A stretch of DNA of 64,000 nucleotides. It comes from Psychrosphaera aestuarii. Its GTDB lineage: Bacteria; Pseudomonadota; Gammaproteobacteria; Enterobacterales; Alteromonadaceae. Where the stretch lies: contig NZ_CP072844.1 of assembly GCF_017948405.1 (NCBI RefSeq), forward strand, positions 992,001 to 1,056,000, in the 5' to 3' direction. Position 1 is the first letter of the stretch; every line of letters begins with the position of its first letter. The notes under the pieces were generated by a model that made no database searches, was not told the DNA's origin, and saw only the letters and a list, made by a program, of their open reading frames with translations. Both the position numbers and the translations under genes were made by a program. Below, piece after piece: positions 34,833-45,607 of the stretch.

Positions 34833-37322
34833 TTAAGCTTCTGTCTCAGACTCAGACTCTTTTTTCTTTTTGTCTTTGTCTTCGTCAGTTTTTAACTTAG
34901 TTTTAATATCTTGCATAATGTCACGGCTCGCACCAGATGTGCTACGTTTTGACTTAAACGCTTCAACACGTGATGGGATAATACGACGCGGATACATGTT
35001 GTTTTCGTTGTTAACGTCAGCTGTGTCCCATGAAGGGTCAACATGAACGCTAACTAGCTCTTTCGCTTTATCGGTAACAACTAGCTTTTTAACGTGCTTA
35101 GGTGAACGTCTCCAAATTTCAGCCGGAATATAACGGTCTTCTTTAGTACCATCAGCATATTCTAATTGAAGAAGGATAGGCATTACTAAGCCACCAAGGT
35201 TGTTGAATTCAATAACGTAATAGTTTTTATCTTCTTCAACAGCTCGTTCAAATACGCGTTTTTCCCAAGGCTTAAGGCCTTTTAAGAAACTGTTGTACTT
35301 GTTACGTTCTTTGTTTGTTACCGTAAAACGGTCGTTTTCGTCATAGAAATCCGTTACGTCTGGGTTCAATTCAACCCATGTTTTCATACCCGCTTCTTTA
35401 TTCATTTTCTCAAATAAAGGCATAGGTTTTTCATTTTCGATGTTACGCATACGAGCCATGTCAATGTCAGGGTTTTTAGTATCCATGCGCAGTTTGTAAA
35501 CGCCGTCTACTGAGATATCAACATGATCCGTTGTGTAGAACCAACCAGTCCAGAACCAATCTAGGTCAACACCAGACGCTTCTTCCATTGTACGGAAAAA
35601 GTCAGATGGAGTAGGGCGTTTGAATTTCCAACGTTGTGCGTATTCTTTAAACGCATAATCAAATAACTCACGACCTAACACTACTTCACGAAGAATATTT
35701 AAGGCTGCCGCTGGCTTAGAATAAGCATTTGGACCTAATCGTAAAACGCTATCAGACTGGGTCATGATAGGAACTTGGACATTACTCTTCATATAGCTAG
35801 TAATGTAACGAGGCTCTACACCCCAAGGAATTGTTGGATCCCACTCACGACATGCAACCGCGTCTAAGAAGCTGTTAAGACCTTCGTCCATCCAAGTCCA
35901 TTGACGCTCGTCAGAGTTAACCACCATAGGGAAGTAAATGTGACCAATTTCGTGAATAACAACACCAATTAAGAAACGTTTTTCAGCTTGCGTATAGGTG
36001 CGTGAACCATCGTCTTGTAATTTAGTACGCGGACCATTGAAGGTAATCATTGGGTATTCCATGCCGCCAACTGGGCCATTTACTGACTGAGCTGTAGGGT
36101 ATGGGTAATCAAAAGAGAATCTTGAGTAAACTTCCATTGTGTGAACAATAGCTTCAGTCGAATATTTCTTCCAAAGATCGCCACCTTCTTTCGGGTAGAA
36201 AGACATTGCCATTACGAATGGTTGATCTTTACCACCTTGATCATATCCTTTGGCGTCCCACATAAACTTACGAGATGATGCCCAAGCGAAGTCACGAACG
36301 TTTTCAGCTTCAAAACGCCACGTTTTTAATTTGTTAGTGCCTTCTTTTTCGTTTTCTAAAGCTTCTTCTTCAGTAACAACAAAAACTGGACGTTTTGCTG
36401 TCTTAGCTTCTTCTAAACGTTTACGCTGCGTGCTGGTTAGTACATCTTTCGGGTTATCTAAAACACCAGTAGAGGAAACGATGTGGTCAGCAGGAACTGT
36501 GATTTCTACTTCATAGTCGCCAAACTCTAGAGTAAATTCACCACGACCGATGAACTCTTTGTTATGCCAACCTTCAAAGTCAGTAAATGCGTGTAAACGA
36601 GGGAACCACTGCGCTAGCAAGAAGATATCATTACCACCTTCACGAGCGTCATCAGGGAAGTGTTCGTAACCAGCACGAGCTGAAACGGCATCTTCTTCAA
36701 CAATGTTAAAGCCAAAATCCATTTCAAACTCAACCGTTTTACCAGGCTTTAACGGACGATCTAAATCGATGCGAAGGTTAGTGCCAACAACCGTAATTTT
36801 TAACGGACGGTTTTTGCTGTTTCTAACGGCAAGTACATCATAACCAAGTTTATTATCAGCAAGGAACTGCTGACGGCGTAACTCACCTAGGCTCAGTTTA
36901 GCTGGTGAATTACCGTTGCCAGCTGACGTTGCAGGACCACGACGACCGATACCAGCAAATGCAGTGCCTGCTTCAGCAATTGAGTCTTCGTAATATTTGT
37001 TTTGTTCTAACTGCATCCACAAGTACTTTAAAGTGTGTGGCGAGTTGTTTTTGTAGGTAATGTTTTGAGTAGCATCTAAACGACGTTTTTCTTCGTTTAG
37101 TTTTACTTTGATTTTGTAATCGACTTTTTGTTGCCAGTATTTTTCACCTGGTTCACCCGTCGCAGCACGATATACATTCGGAGTTGGAAGAATTTCTTCC
37201 ATTTGACGGAACTTGTCTTCGAAGTCCCCTTTTGTTTGCTTAACGGCACTTGCAGACGCTGTCGCACTGACAGTGATGGCAAATGCTAGGGTCAACAAAC
37301 GTCTAAAATTACGATTGTTCAT
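34833..37322 (-). CDS. M1-family zinc metallopeptidase, exported
   Basis: An 829-residue aminopeptidase-like protein with a signal peptide (LTLAFAITVSATASASA). The zinc site is HEIGH at 457-461 with the third ligand Glu480 in WTWMDEGLNSFLD. The M1 exopeptidase motif appears as GPVGGMEYPMITF near 417-428, in GxMEY/GGMEYP form. The C-terminus is a Lys/Glu/Asp-rich tail (KLKTDEDKDKKKKESESE) of unknown use. It probably degrades peptides in the periplasm or at the surface. Codon use is strongly biased, suggesting high expression. Confidence 0.9.
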   Translation of the reverse strand: MNNRNFRRLLTLAFAITVSATASASAVKQTKGDFEDKFRQMEEILPTPNVYRAATGEPGEKYWQQKVDYKIKVKLNEEKRRLDATQNITYKNNSPHTLKYLWMQLEQNKYYEDSIAEAGTAFAGIGRRGPATSAGNGNSPAKLSLGELRRQQFLADNKLGYDVLAVRNSKNRPLKITVVGTNLRIDLDRPLKPGKTVEFEMDFGFNIVEEDAVSARAGYEHFPDDAREGGNDIFLLAQWFPRLHAFTDFEGWHNKEFIGRGEFTLEFGDYEVEITVPADHIVSSTGVLDNPKDVLTSTQRKRLEEAKTAKRPVFVVTEEEALENEKEGTNKLKTWRFEAENVRDFAWASSRKFMWDAKGYDQGGKDQPFVMAMSFYPKEGGDLWKKYSTEAIVHTMEVYSRFSFDYPYPTAQSVNGPVGGMEYPMITFNGPRTKLQDDGSRTYTQAEKRFLIGVVIHEIGHIYFPMVVNSDERQWTWMDEGLNSFLDAVACREWDPTIPWGVEPRYITSYMKSNVQVPIMTQSDSVLRLGPNAYSKPAAALNILREVVLGRELFDYAFKEYAQRWKFKRPTPSDFFRTMEEASGVDLDWFWTGWFYTTDHVDISVDGVYKLRMDTKNPDIDMARMRNIENEKPMPLFEKMNKEAGMKTWVELNPDVTDFYDENDRFTVTNKERNKYNSFLKGLKPWEKRVFERAVEEDKNYYVIEFNNLGGLVMPILLQLEYADGTKEDRYIPAEIWRRSPKHVKKLVVTDKAKELVSVHVDPSWDTADVNNENNMYPRRIIPSRVEAFKSKRSTSGASRDIMQDIKTKLKTDEDKDKKKKESESETEA

Positions 37323-37602
37323 AATATTACCACGTTATCCTATTCATTTTGCTGGTTAAATTTGACCTAGAATCTTACGTTCTAGTCGCCAAGATTAGCT
37401 GATTAGACTAGCAAAAAAGAAACAGAAAAAACACAGTTTTAACCCTTTAAGACCTCCACTCATCGTAAACATCCAAGCTAGGGCTACTGATAAAACAAAA
37501 TCATTGTTTTATCTAAATGCTGTAATCGGAAAAAAACGACTGGAGTTTTTTTTCGACTTGGATAGAATCGCCTACTCATTTTTTTTAGGAGACGCACTTT
37601 TC

Positions 37603-39102
37603 ATGGTTACCATTGGCATCGACTACGGTACTTCAAATTCAGAAGTGGTTTGGTTTGACGGAAGTCAACATCACTATATCGAGTTAGATAAGGACTCAAA
37701 AACGCCTTTTAAGATCCGATCTTCAGTATTTATTTATTATGAAGATGACTTGCCATTGCCTCCAGTTGAAGTTATCGAAGACAAAGTGCAACGCATTAAA
37801 GCGTCTATTTCGATGCAGCTAGATAAAGCTAAAGATAAATATGAAGATGCGACTACGCCAGCGGAACAGCGTCGTTATTTAACACAAATAGATCAGCTTC
37901 GTGGCGAATATCACAATACTCCAAAGTTGCAGCGTCGTGCCATTAATGAGCTTTTAAAAAATCAATCAGTAGACGATCTTCCGTTACATAAAATGGTTGA
38001 AACTGGCACGTTTTTGTTCGGTGAAGCAGGATTTAAACAGTATTTAAAAACACCTGAAAAAGGTCGCCTAATTTATTCACCTAAAAACTTTTTGGGTGCA
38101 AACTTGCTGTCAGGTCAAAAAGACGCATTTGTTGGGTTAATTGCAAAACAGTTAGCGTTTTTTAAAGAAGCTGCAGAAAAACAATTGGGCCAAAAAGTAG
38201 GTGGTGTAGTTGTCGGGCGTCCAGTTAAATACCATGGCACACGTGGCGAAGAGGGCAATCAGCAAGCTATCACTATTATGACAGCAGCTGCCGAACAAGC
38301 TGGTTTTGAAAAAATTGACTTTCTTGAAGAGCCGATTGCAGCAGCATACCGAATCGAACAACAACTCGATAGCGAAAAAGTTGCCTTGGTCGTCGATATT
38401 GGTGGTGGTACAACTGATATCTGTGTAATTCGCCTTGGTACGCAAAAACAGCAAGATTATGACCGTCAACAAGACGTGTTGTCTGTAACCGGTACGCGTT
38501 TAGGTGGCATGGAGTGTGACAAAAACTTAATCTTAAAGTCGATTGCTCCAGAAATGGGACTTGGTACTGAGACGACCAATGGTATTCCAATTCCGCCATT
38601 ATATTTTAATGATATGGTAGCGGTGGATGACATTCCTCGTTTGAATAAGTTTTTCTCTGATGAAATGGGATTAGAAATTTCGCAAACTATATCTGTTGCC
38701 AAAGAGCCTGAAAAGCTAGATAAGTTATTGATTGTGCAAGAAGAGAAATTGTCAGCGCGATTAGTAAACTCATCGAGACTGGCAAAAGAAATGTTATCAG
38801 AAAAAAGTCATATCGTTTTACCGTTAAAGTACATTCAATCAGACTTTAATGTTGAACTAACAGAAGCCGACTTAAAACGCTCTATGTTAGCTTGGATGAC
38901 GCGAGTTAAAGGATTAGTAAAAGAGTGTTTGGATAAAACCGATGTGCAGCCAGAAATACTATTTGTTACAGGTGGTATGAGTTTATCACCTGTGGTTCAA
39001 GCAGAGATAAAAGCAATGTTGCCAGATTTACCAACGGTAACTGCAGATGCATTTAAATCAATATCTGAAGGTTTGAGTATTCAAGCCTCAAGAATGAAAT
39101 AA
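37603..39102 (+). CDS. yegD: Hsp70-family chaperone-like protein YegD
   Basis: A 499-residue protein from ATG 37603, preceded by TTAGGAG; the longer upstream frame is unlikely to be translated. It begins TIGIDYGTSNSEVV (Hsp70 phosphate-1 loop) and contains FLEEPIAAAYRIEQQ, ALVVDIGGGTTDICVI and FVTGGMSLSPVVQAEI, all actin-fold ATPase motifs. Like E. coli YegD it lacks a DnaK-type substrate-binding domain and lid, so it is an atypical Hsp70 of unknown client. It is a single-gene unit with a good terminator. Confidence 0.85.
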   Translation: MVTIGIDYGTSNSEVVWFDGSQHHYIELDKDSKTPFKIRSSVFIYYEDDLPLPPVEVIEDKVQRIKASISMQLDKAKDKYEDATTPAEQRRYLTQIDQLRGEYHNTPKLQRRAINELLKNQSVDDLPLHKMVETGTFLFGEAGFKQYLKTPEKGRLIYSPKNFLGANLLSGQKDAFVGLIAKQLAFFKEAAEKQLGQKVGGVVVGRPVKYHGTRGEEGNQQAITIMTAAAEQAGFEKIDFLEEPIAAAYRIEQQLDSEKVALVVDIGGGTTDICVIRLGTQKQQDYDRQQDVLSVTGTRLGGMECDKNLILKSIAPEMGLGTETTNGIPIPPLYFNDMVAVDDIPRLNKFFSDEMGLEISQTISVAKEPEKLDKLLIVQEEKLSARLVNSSRLAKEMLSEKSHIVLPLKYIQSDFNVELTEADLKRSMLAWMTRVKGLVKECLDKTDVQPEILFVTGGMSLSPVVQAEIKAMLPDLPTVTADAFKSISEGLSIQASRMK

Positions 39103-39147
39103 ACGTAAATTTCGTTTAAAGCTAAAAAATGAAATGCTAAAGCTGTC

Positions 39148-39175
39148 AAAGGGCAATAATGTTATTGCCCTTTTT
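39148..39175 (+). terminator. Intrinsic terminator of yegD
   Basis: AAAGGGCAATAA and TTATTGCCCTTT pair, with five T after. It overlaps the 3' end of the convergent serine hydrolase gene. Confidence 0.8.
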
Positions 39176-40373
39176 CTTTGTCTATTGATATTTGTACCGC
39201 TCGATAAAATGAATCGTTTATTGAGGCATATTTAGAGCTAAAAGCCACAGGCCAATTACCATTTACTGCAATCACTAAATTTCTAGTCGGATCAACAAAA
39301 ATACCCTGTCCAAATATCCCTTTTGCTTGGTAACTGCCATCGTTACTTGTCCACCACTGGTAACCATATCCATGTGTTTCATTTGTTGCTGTTTGTTTCG
39401 ATGTCGCTTTTTTAATCCAGTCATTAGGAACTATAGACTCACCATTAATTTTTGCGCCGTTTAAGAAAAACTGTCCAAAAGTAGCAAAATCACGAGTTGA
39501 CGCTTGTATACAGCAACCACCTATTTCATTCCCTGAAGGACCAAGAACCCAAGAGGCATCTTGCTCAACGCCTATTTTTGACCAAATTTTATCGGATAAA
39601 TATTCAGCTAAAGGTTTGTTAATGGCCTTTTGTAATAACAAGCCAACTAAGTTTGTTTCGCCGGTACTGTATGACCACCGCGTGCCAGCGGGGTAGGCGC
39701 GAGGCAGTTGTCGCATGTAGCTTGCTATAGCGTCAACACCAGGTTCAGGTGTGTGAAAATTAAATTTGGATACATCAGATTGGATATCTTCATAGTCTTC
39801 ATTCCATTGTACGCCGGAAGTCATCGTGATTAGTTGTTCTATGGTGACGTTGTCATACTCGCTGCCCTTCATTGAAACAATATAGTCACTGACTTTATCC
39901 TGCAGACTTTTTATATACCCGTCTTTTATTGCTGCGCCAATTAAGGTTGATGTAAATGACTTTGCTACTGAAAAGCTAGTCCACTTCTTATTTTGGTCAA
40001 AACCCAAGGCGTATTGTTCGAGTCGTATTTTACCGTTATGCAACACGACTAAGCCTGCAACTCGATTATCACGCATAAACTGGTCGATATCAGTTTGATT
40101 TAGCATTAGTGATTGACCAAGTTTTAATGTGGGCGGAATGCTTGAATTAGCTTTTATTGTATTTTTAGGAACAATAGGAAGTGTGTCGATAGATTGAAAA
40201 CCTGCGTCTCTCTGCGCTTGGCTCCAAAATAGGACGTTTAGGTCGGTTGGTGGATTTAAGACTAAATAACGCACACTTTTATCAAGTGATAGCCATGCTG
40301 CCGATAAGCTTATCGCTAAACCTAAGGCTACTACTAAAGTCCATTTGAGCGATTTTTTCATCCTTTTCATCAT
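39162..40373 (-). CDS. Serine hydrolase of the beta-lactamase (class C/PBP) family
   Basis: A 403-residue exported or membrane-anchored serine hydrolase. A hydrophobic segment at 10-27 (WTLVVALGLAISLSAAWLSL) is followed by the S-x-x-K motif SVAK (Ser136, Lys139) and the Y-x-N-equivalent YST (235-237). A third HxG-type motif is less clear (YGYQWWTSN region, then GIFGQGIFV). The family includes esterases, D-aminopeptidases and class C beta-lactamases; a resistance role is not implied. It ends within the terminator shared with yegD and lies 20 bases downstream of xseA on the same strand. Confidence 0.85.
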   Translation of the reverse strand: MMKRMKKSLKWTLVVALGLAISLSAAWLSLDKSVRYLVLNPPTDLNVLFWSQAQRDAGFQSIDTLPIVPKNTIKANSSIPPTLKLGQSLMLNQTDIDQFMRDNRVAGLVVLHNGKIRLEQYALGFDQNKKWTSFSVAKSFTSTLIGAAIKDGYIKSLQDKVSDYIVSMKGSEYDNVTIEQLITMTSGVQWNEDYEDIQSDVSKFNFHTPEPGVDAIASYMRQLPRAYPAGTRWSYSTGETNLVGLLLQKAINKPLAEYLSDKIWSKIGVEQDASWVLGPSGNEIGGCCIQASTRDFATFGQFFLNGAKINGESIVPNDWIKKATSKQTATNETHGYGYQWWTSNDGSYQAKGIFGQGIFVDPTRNLVIAVNGNWPVAFSSKYASINDSFYRAVQISIDKEKGQ

Positions 40374-40392
40374 TCCTTTTTGCTTAAAGCTA

Positions 40393-41745
40393 TTATCTGT
40401 CTGTTATTTTAGCGTTTAATTCACCGTTGGCGAGGCGAATATTTACGACTTCGCCTTTTTTAACTTGTTTACTATCTGAAATAACGTTGCCCTGTTCGTT
40501 AGTGGTAATGCTGTAGCCCCTTGTTAATGTGGCTAATGGGCTAACAATATTTAGTTTTTCTGCCATTGAGACAAACTTGCGATTATTGTTTGCTATTATG
40601 CTTTGCATTAATTTAGGCAATGAAGAGCTAGCATAGGCCATTCGTTGTTTGGCTGCTGTCAATTCATGCTTTGGCGATAAGCCGTTTAAGCGTTCTCGAC
40701 AAAGGTGTTCTCTTTGTTTTGCATTTTTTAATGTCTGTGTCATAGCGCGATGCAAAGCAATTTGAAGCTCATCATTTTTTTGTTGAGCGAGTTGTAATTG
40801 ATAGCTTGGATGCAATAATGCCAGTGAACGCTTTAACTGATTTTGCTGGTTTTTATTTGCTTGATGCTGATGTGCGTACGCCCTAATTAACCGACTATGT
40901 AAGTTGCGTACTTTTGTCACAAGTTCACTATTGTCTGTTGAAACTATTTCTGCAGCAGCAGAAGGGGTGGGCGCTCTTAAGTCCGCAACAAAATCAGAAA
41001 TAGAGACATCTACTTCGTGGCCAACCGCACTTATAATTGGAATCGCACTATTAAAGATTGTATGAGCAAGGCCTTCATCATTAAAACACCATAAGTCTTC
41101 AAGAGAGCCTCCACCTCGACCAACAATAAGTACATCGACTTCCTTTCGAACATTTGCTGTGTTTATTGCCCACATAATGTTGTCGGCCGCTTGTTTGCCT
41201 TGCACCATGGTGGGATAAATAATGACTTCAGTTTGTGGTGAGCGGCGTTGCAATACAGTTAAAATGTCATGGACTGCCGCTCCAGTTGGGCTAGTGACTA
41301 AACCGACACGTTTAGGCTCCACTGGTATGGCTTGTTTTGAGCTTTGATCAAACAGCCCCATTTGTAGAAGGTTGTTTTTTAATGCTTCGAATTCTTGCTT
41401 TAGTAGCCCTTCGCCAGCAGGCTCCATCAACTCGACAATTAATTGATAATCACCACGAGGCTCATATAAACTAAGTCGGCCTCTAACTAAAACCTGAGTT
41501 CCATTTTCAACTTGAGCACGAACGTTTCGGTTATTGCCTCGAAACATAGCGCCTTTTATCTGAGCTTTATTGTCTTTTAATGAAAAATACCAATGGCCGC
41601 TTGTTGCTTTGACTAAATTAGATATTTCACCACTGATCCAAACATTTAGAAATTCAGACTCAAGTAACATTCTGGCTTTTTGGTTTAGCTCGGAGACTTG
41701 ATAAATCTTTTGTTGGGTAGGTTCAGGTGTGGTCACTATAATCAC
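40393..41745 (-). CDS. xseA: Exodeoxyribonuclease VII large subunit
   Basis: A 450-residue protein with the N-terminal OB-fold (NVWISGEISNLVKATSGHWYFSLKD), the PRGDYQLIVE segment, and the nuclease core IIYPTMVQGKQAADNI, VLIVGRGGGSLEDLWCFNDE and PIISAVGHEVDVSISDFVADLRAPTPSAAAE, all diagnostic. A long coiled coil follows. With XseB it degrades single-stranded DNA into oligonucleotides in both directions. xseB is not in the window. It is divergent from guaB, as in many gammaproteobacteria. Confidence 0.97.
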   Translation of the reverse strand: MIIVTTPEPTQQKIYQVSELNQKARMLLESEFLNVWISGEISNLVKATSGHWYFSLKDNKAQIKGAMFRGNNRNVRAQVENGTQVLVRGRLSLYEPRGDYQLIVELMEPAGEGLLKQEFEALKNNLLQMGLFDQSSKQAIPVEPKRVGLVTSPTGAAVHDILTVLQRRSPQTEVIIYPTMVQGKQAADNIMWAINTANVRKEVDVLIVGRGGGSLEDLWCFNDEGLAHTIFNSAIPIISAVGHEVDVSISDFVADLRAPTPSAAAEIVSTDNSELVTKVRNLHSRLIRAYAHQHQANKNQQNQLKRSLALLHPSYQLQLAQQKNDELQIALHRAMTQTLKNAKQREHLCRERLNGLSPKHELTAAKQRMAYASSSLPKLMQSIIANNNRKFVSMAEKLNIVSPLATLTRGYSITTNEQGNVISDSKQVKKGEVVNIRLANGELNAKITDR

Positions 41746-41937
41746 TTTAAATTGGGAGTAAGGCTAGAAGTCTAATGAATGAACATTGATAGTCAACTGC
41801 TTGTTGCTTTCAACCGCATGTATTACGGGTTAAATATATTACTTTATAATCAATTTTATGTTTACGGATGCGGACTTTTCGATTAAAATGCTACCGCAAC
41901 ATACTCCATCTACTTTTCATGTAAGGTACCAATTGCC

Positions 41938-43407
41938 ATGTTGCGGATAGTCAAAGAAGCCCTAACGTTTGACGACGTTTTATTAGTTCCAGGTCACTCC
42001 ACCGTTCTTCCTCACGAAGCCAATTTAAAAACACGCTTAACTCAAACTATTGAGTTAAATATTCCAATGGTATCTTCAGCGATGGATACTGTAACGGAAA
42101 GTCGCCTAGCGATTGCGTTAGCCCAAGAAGGCGGCATCGGATTTATTCATAAAAATATGTCTATTCAGGCTCAAGCGAATGAAGTTCGCCGCGTTAAGAA
42201 GTTTGAAAGTGGCGTTGTTTCTGACCCTGTAACAGTGTCTTCAGAAATTACTTTGGGTGAAGTTATGAAGCTTGCTCATGAGCACGGTTTTTCTGGCTTT
42301 CCGGTTGTTGATGATCACAATAATTTAGAAGGCATTGTGACAGGTCGCGACCTTAGGTTTGAAACAAATTTAAAAGCTAAAGTCAGCTCAGTAATGACAC
42401 CAAAAGATAAACTGGTAACTGTGCATGAATCAGCGAATCGCAATGATGTTATGGCATTAATGCACGAGCATCGAATTGAAAAAATCTTAGTAGTTGACGA
42501 TGAATTTAAACTCAAAGGTTTAATTACAGTAAAAGACTTCCAAAAAGCCGACAGTAAACCTAATGCTTGTAAAGATGAGCGTGGAAGTTTGCGCGTAGGT
42601 GCTGCGGTAGGTGTTGGTCCTGGCACTGACGAGCGAATTGATGCGTTAGTTAAAGCCGGTGTAGACGTTTTGCTAATAGATACGTCACATGGTCACTCTC
42701 AGGGCGTTTTAGATCGCGTTAAGTGGGCTCGAGATACATACCCTGAGTTACAAATTGTTGGTGGTAATGTTGCAACGGCAGAGGGAGCATTAGCTTTAGT
42801 CGAAGCTGGCGTTAACGCTGTAAAAGTAGGTATTGGCCCTGGTTCAATTTGTACAACTCGTATCGTTACCGGCTGTGGTGTTCCTCAAATTACAGCGATC
42901 GCAGATGCTGTAGATGCGGTCGCAGGTAAAAACATTCCGGTTATTGCAGACGGCGGTATTCGCTTCTCTGGGGATATTTCAAAAGCATTAGTAGCAGGCG
43001 CAAGTTGCGTGATGGTTGGCTCAATGTTAGCGGGTACTGAAGAAGCTCCTGGCGAAGTTGAATTGTATCAAGGTCGTTATTACAAGTCTTACCGCGGAAT
43101 GGGTAGCTTAGGCGCGATGAATCAGAGTCACGGCTCATCAGACCGTTACTTCCAAAAATCCGATAGTAATGAGAAGCTAGTTCCTGAAGGTATAGAAGGT
43201 CGTGTTGCTTATAAAGGACCGATTGAAAATATTATTCACCAACAACTTGGTGGTATTCGTTCTGCAATGGGTTTAACGGGTTGCCACACTATCGAAGAAA
43301 TGAACACTAAACCGCAGTTTGTTCGCGTTACTTCCGCAGGAATGGGTGAGTCACACGTACATGATGTGCAAATTACCAAAGAAGCTCCAAACTACCGTTT
43401 AGGGTAA
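41938..43407 (+). CDS. guaB: Inosine-5'-monophosphate dehydrogenase
   Basis: A 489-residue enzyme converting IMP to XMP with NAD+. It begins [20 protein letters not shown]. Two CBS domains lie around residues 95-205, and the catalytic Cys loop [13 protein letters not shown] lies near residue 300. The flap GSLGAMNQ follows. Together with guaA downstream it makes GMP. A terminator separates the two genes but read-through is usual for guaBA. It is full length and intact. Confidence 0.98.
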   Translation: MLRIVKEALTFDDVLLVPGHSTVLPHEANLKTRLTQTIELNIPMVSSAMDTVTESRLAIALAQEGGIGFIHKNMSIQAQANEVRRVKKFESGVVSDPVTVSSEITLGEVMKLAHEHGFSGFPVVDDHNNLEGIVTGRDLRFETNLKAKVSSVMTPKDKLVTVHESANRNDVMALMHEHRIEKILVVDDEFKLKGLITVKDFQKADSKPNACKDERGSLRVGAAVGVGPGTDERIDALVKAGVDVLLIDTSHGHSQGVLDRVKWARDTYPELQIVGGNVATAEGALALVEAGVNAVKVGIGPGSICTTRIVTGCGVPQITAIADAVDAVAGKNIPVIADGGIRFSGDISKALVAGASCVMVGSMLAGTEEAPGEVELYQGRYYKSYRGMGSLGAMNQSHGSSDRYFQKSDSNEKLVPEGIEGRVAYKGPIENIIHQQLGGIRSAMGLTGCHTIEEMNTKPQFVRVTSAGMGESHVHDVQITKEAPNYRLG

Positions 43408-43431
43408 GTTTTTCAAAAAAAAATATTCTGG

Positions 43432-43457
43432 CCGAGCTAATTCTAGCTCGGTCTTTT
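43432..43457 (+). terminator. Intrinsic terminator or attenuator between guaB and guaA
   Basis: CCGAGCTA (43432-43439) and TAGCTCGG (43444-43451) pair with a short loop and are followed by TCTTTTT. Confidence 0.75.
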
Positions 43458-43517
43458 TACACCTAGTTAGCTATAGTTAAAAAACTTTATGTTAACCAAC
43501 AATTAAAAGGCTAAAAC

Positions 43518-45101
43518 ATGTCCATCGAGAAAGACATTCACCAGCATAAAATTTTAATTTTAGATTTTGGCTCCCAATACACTCAACTTATCGCTCGTCG
43601 TGTACGAGAAATTGGCGTTTACTGCGAATTGTGGGCGTGGGATGTTACTGAAGAACAAATAAAAGAATTTGCGCCAAACGGTATCATCTTAGCTGGCGGT
43701 CCTGAATCGGTTACCGAGCATAACTCTCCACGAGCACCAGAGTATGTATTTGAAGCGGGTATTCCGGTACTAGGTATTTGTTATGGCATGCAAACAATGT
43801 CGCAACAACTTGGCGGCGCCGTAGAAACCTCAATGGAACGAGAGTTTGGTTATGCGAGTGTTGAGGTTGTTTCTGAATCTGCCTTGTTAAAAAATATCGA
43901 AGATTCCATTAATTCTGCTGGTAACTCCATGTTAGATGTGTGGATGAGCCACGGCGACAAAGTAAGTGCAATTCCAGCTGATTTTAAAACTGTCGCGAAA
44001 ACAGATAACTGCCCTTATGCGATTATGTCGAATGAAGAAAAGCGTTTTTATGGTGTGCAATTCCATCCAGAAGTGACACACACTAAACAAGGGCTTCGTT
44101 TATTAGAAAACTTTGTTTGCACTATATGTGGTTGTGAAAAGTTATGGACAGCTGCTTCAATTATTGAAGACGCTATCCAAAAGATGAAAGAGCAAGTCGG
44201 TGATGACCAAGTTATCCTTGGCTTGTCTGGTGGCGTTGATTCATCAGTTGTTGCTATGCTGCTACATCGCGCAATCGGTAAACAGCTAACTTGCGTATTT
44301 GTTGATAACGGTTTGTTGAGACTCAACGAAGGTCAACAGGTCATGGATATGTTTGGTGATCATTTTGGATTAAATATCATTCATGTTAATGCAGAGCAGC
44401 GCTTTTTAGACCGATTAAAAGGCGAAAACGATCCGGAAGCAAAACGTAAGATCATTGGTAACGTATTTGTTGAAGTTTTTGATGAAGAAGCCTCAAAACT
44501 AGAAAACGCCAAATGGTTAGCACAGGGTACTATATATCCTGACGTTATTGAATCTGCAGCGTCGGCCACAGGTAAAGCACATGTAATTAAGTCACATCAT
44601 AATGTTGGTGGCTTGCCAGAGCACATGAAAATGGGCTTAGTTGAACCGTTACGTGAATTATTTAAAGACGAAGTGCGTAAAATTGGTTTAGAGCTAGGTT
44701 TACCTTACGACATGTTATACCGCCACCCGTTCCCAGGGCCTGGTTTAGGTGTTCGTATTTTAGGTGAAGTGAAAAAAGAGTATGCCGATTTACTAAGACG
44801 TGCCGATGCTATTTTCATTGAAGAGTTACATAACGCGGATTTATATAACAAGGTGAGTCAGGCGTTTACGGTATTCCTGCCGGTTCGCTCGGTTGGCGTT
44901 ATGGGTGATGGCCGCAAATATGATTGGGTTGTAAGTCTTCGTGCCGTAGAGACAATAGACTTTATGACGGCTCATTGGGCGCACTTGCCTTATGACTTCC
45001 TAGGTAAAGTTTCAAATCGAATTATCAATGAAATTGATGGCATATCACGAGTTGTTTATGACATTAGTGGCAAGCCGCCTGCAACCATTGAATGGGAATA
45101 G
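43518..45101 (+). CDS. guaA: GMP synthase (glutamine-hydrolysing)
   Basis: A 527-residue enzyme forming GMP from XMP, ATP and glutamine. The N-terminal class I glutaminase has the nucleophile in [15 protein letters not shown] and the base in FHPEVTHT. The ATP pyrophosphatase loop is [19 protein letters not shown], and the C-terminal dimerisation domain ends KPPATIEWE, the normal family end. It is downstream of guaB. No defect is seen. Confidence 0.98.
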   Translation: MSIEKDIHQHKILILDFGSQYTQLIARRVREIGVYCELWAWDVTEEQIKEFAPNGIILAGGPESVTEHNSPRAPEYVFEAGIPVLGICYGMQTMSQQLGGAVETSMEREFGYASVEVVSESALLKNIEDSINSAGNSMLDVWMSHGDKVSAIPADFKTVAKTDNCPYAIMSNEEKRFYGVQFHPEVTHTKQGLRLLENFVCTICGCEKLWTAASIIEDAIQKMKEQVGDDQVILGLSGGVDSSVVAMLLHRAIGKQLTCVFVDNGLLRLNEGQQVMDMFGDHFGLNIIHVNAEQRFLDRLKGENDPEAKRKIIGNVFVEVFDEEASKLENAKWLAQGTIYPDVIESAASATGKAHVIKSHHNVGGLPEHMKMGLVEPLRELFKDEVRKIGLELGLPYDMLYRHPFPGPGLGVRILGEVKKEYADLLRRADAIFIEELHNADLYNKVSQAFTVFLPVRSVGVMGDGRKYDWVVSLRAVETIDFMTAHWAHLPYDFLGKVSNRIINEIDGISRVVYDISGKPPATIEWE

Positions 45102-45133
45102 TAAACGGTTAGGTTTGTTATTGAACAAATATG

Positions 45134-45160
45134 AAAAAGGCGCTTTATGCGCCTTTTTTC
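45134..45160 (+). terminator. Intrinsic terminator of guaA
   Basis: AAAAAGGCGC and GCGCCTTTTT pair around TTTAT. It also covers the last codons of the small minus-strand gene. Confidence 0.85.
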
Positions 45161-45315
45161 TTTTTACGAGGAAAAAGTTTTGACCAAAATGCTAATTCAA
45201 AAAAGAAGCCAATAACGATGAACGCAAGTGCTCCAGCCACTATTCCCATTCGGTAAAAGGCAATAGCTGCTATTAATAATAACAAAGGTACTAAGCACCT
45301 CCGGAGAAACTTCAT
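45145..45315 (-). CDS. Small hypothetical membrane protein (56 residues)
   Basis: An open frame starting with ATG 45315 and ending at TAA 45147-45145. The translation starts MKFLRRCLVPLLLLIAAIAF, has a second hydrophobic part (AGALAFIVIGFFFELAFW) and a basic end PRKKKKGA. Two membrane helices with positive ends make it a credible small inner-membrane protein. It is too short for routine gene callers and lies just downstream of the PspB-like gene on the same strand. No family is recognised. Confidence 0.55.
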   Translation of the reverse strand: MKFLRRCLVPLLLLIAAIAFYRMGIVAGALAFIVIGFFFELAFWSKLFPRKKKKGA

Positions 45316-45364
45316 ATTAACAATCCTTTTATTTTTTAATTAGTTAATCTACTTAATTATAAGG

Positions 45365-45607
45365 CTAGCTTGCTCTGTTTAGTGAGTCTATCTCTTCTTT
45401 AAGTGAATAATTTTTATCAGTAACAATTTTTTCTAGAACCGCGACACGCTCTTTGAGTTGTGCTAGCTCTTTGGCTACATTCTCATCGGCTGTTGAAGTA
45501 CGATTCTTTTCTTTGGCAATTTGCAGTTTTACTTTTTGCTCGTAAGCTGAATATAAAAGACCACCAATAATTGCGACAATAGGAACGATATAAAGCATAG
45601 AAGACAT
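45365..45607 (-). CDS. PspB-like small membrane protein
   Basis: An 80-residue protein with one N-terminal membrane helix (LYIVPIVAIIGGLLYSAYEQ) and a C-terminal coiled coil (AKELAQLKERVAVLEKIVTD). This layout, and the phrase LKERVAVLEKIVTD, resemble PspB of the phage-shock membrane-stress system. No pspA, pspC or pspF is adjacent, so it may instead be a stand-alone PspB-like or envelope-stress protein. The identification is tentative. Confidence 0.6.
   Translation of the reverse strand: MSSMLYIVPIVAIIGGLLYSAYEQKVKLQIAKEKNRTSTADENVAKELAQLKERVAVLEKIVTDKNYSLKEEIDSLNRAS

Noticed and set aside
37504..37602. N-terminal extension of the YegD-like protein
   Set aside because: The extra residues are not part of the Hsp70 fold, and a strong ribosome-binding site precedes ATG 37603.
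39162..40373. Beta-lactamase resistance gene
   Set aside because: The SxxK/YST pattern covers many esterases and peptidases, and chromosomal context gives no link to resistance.
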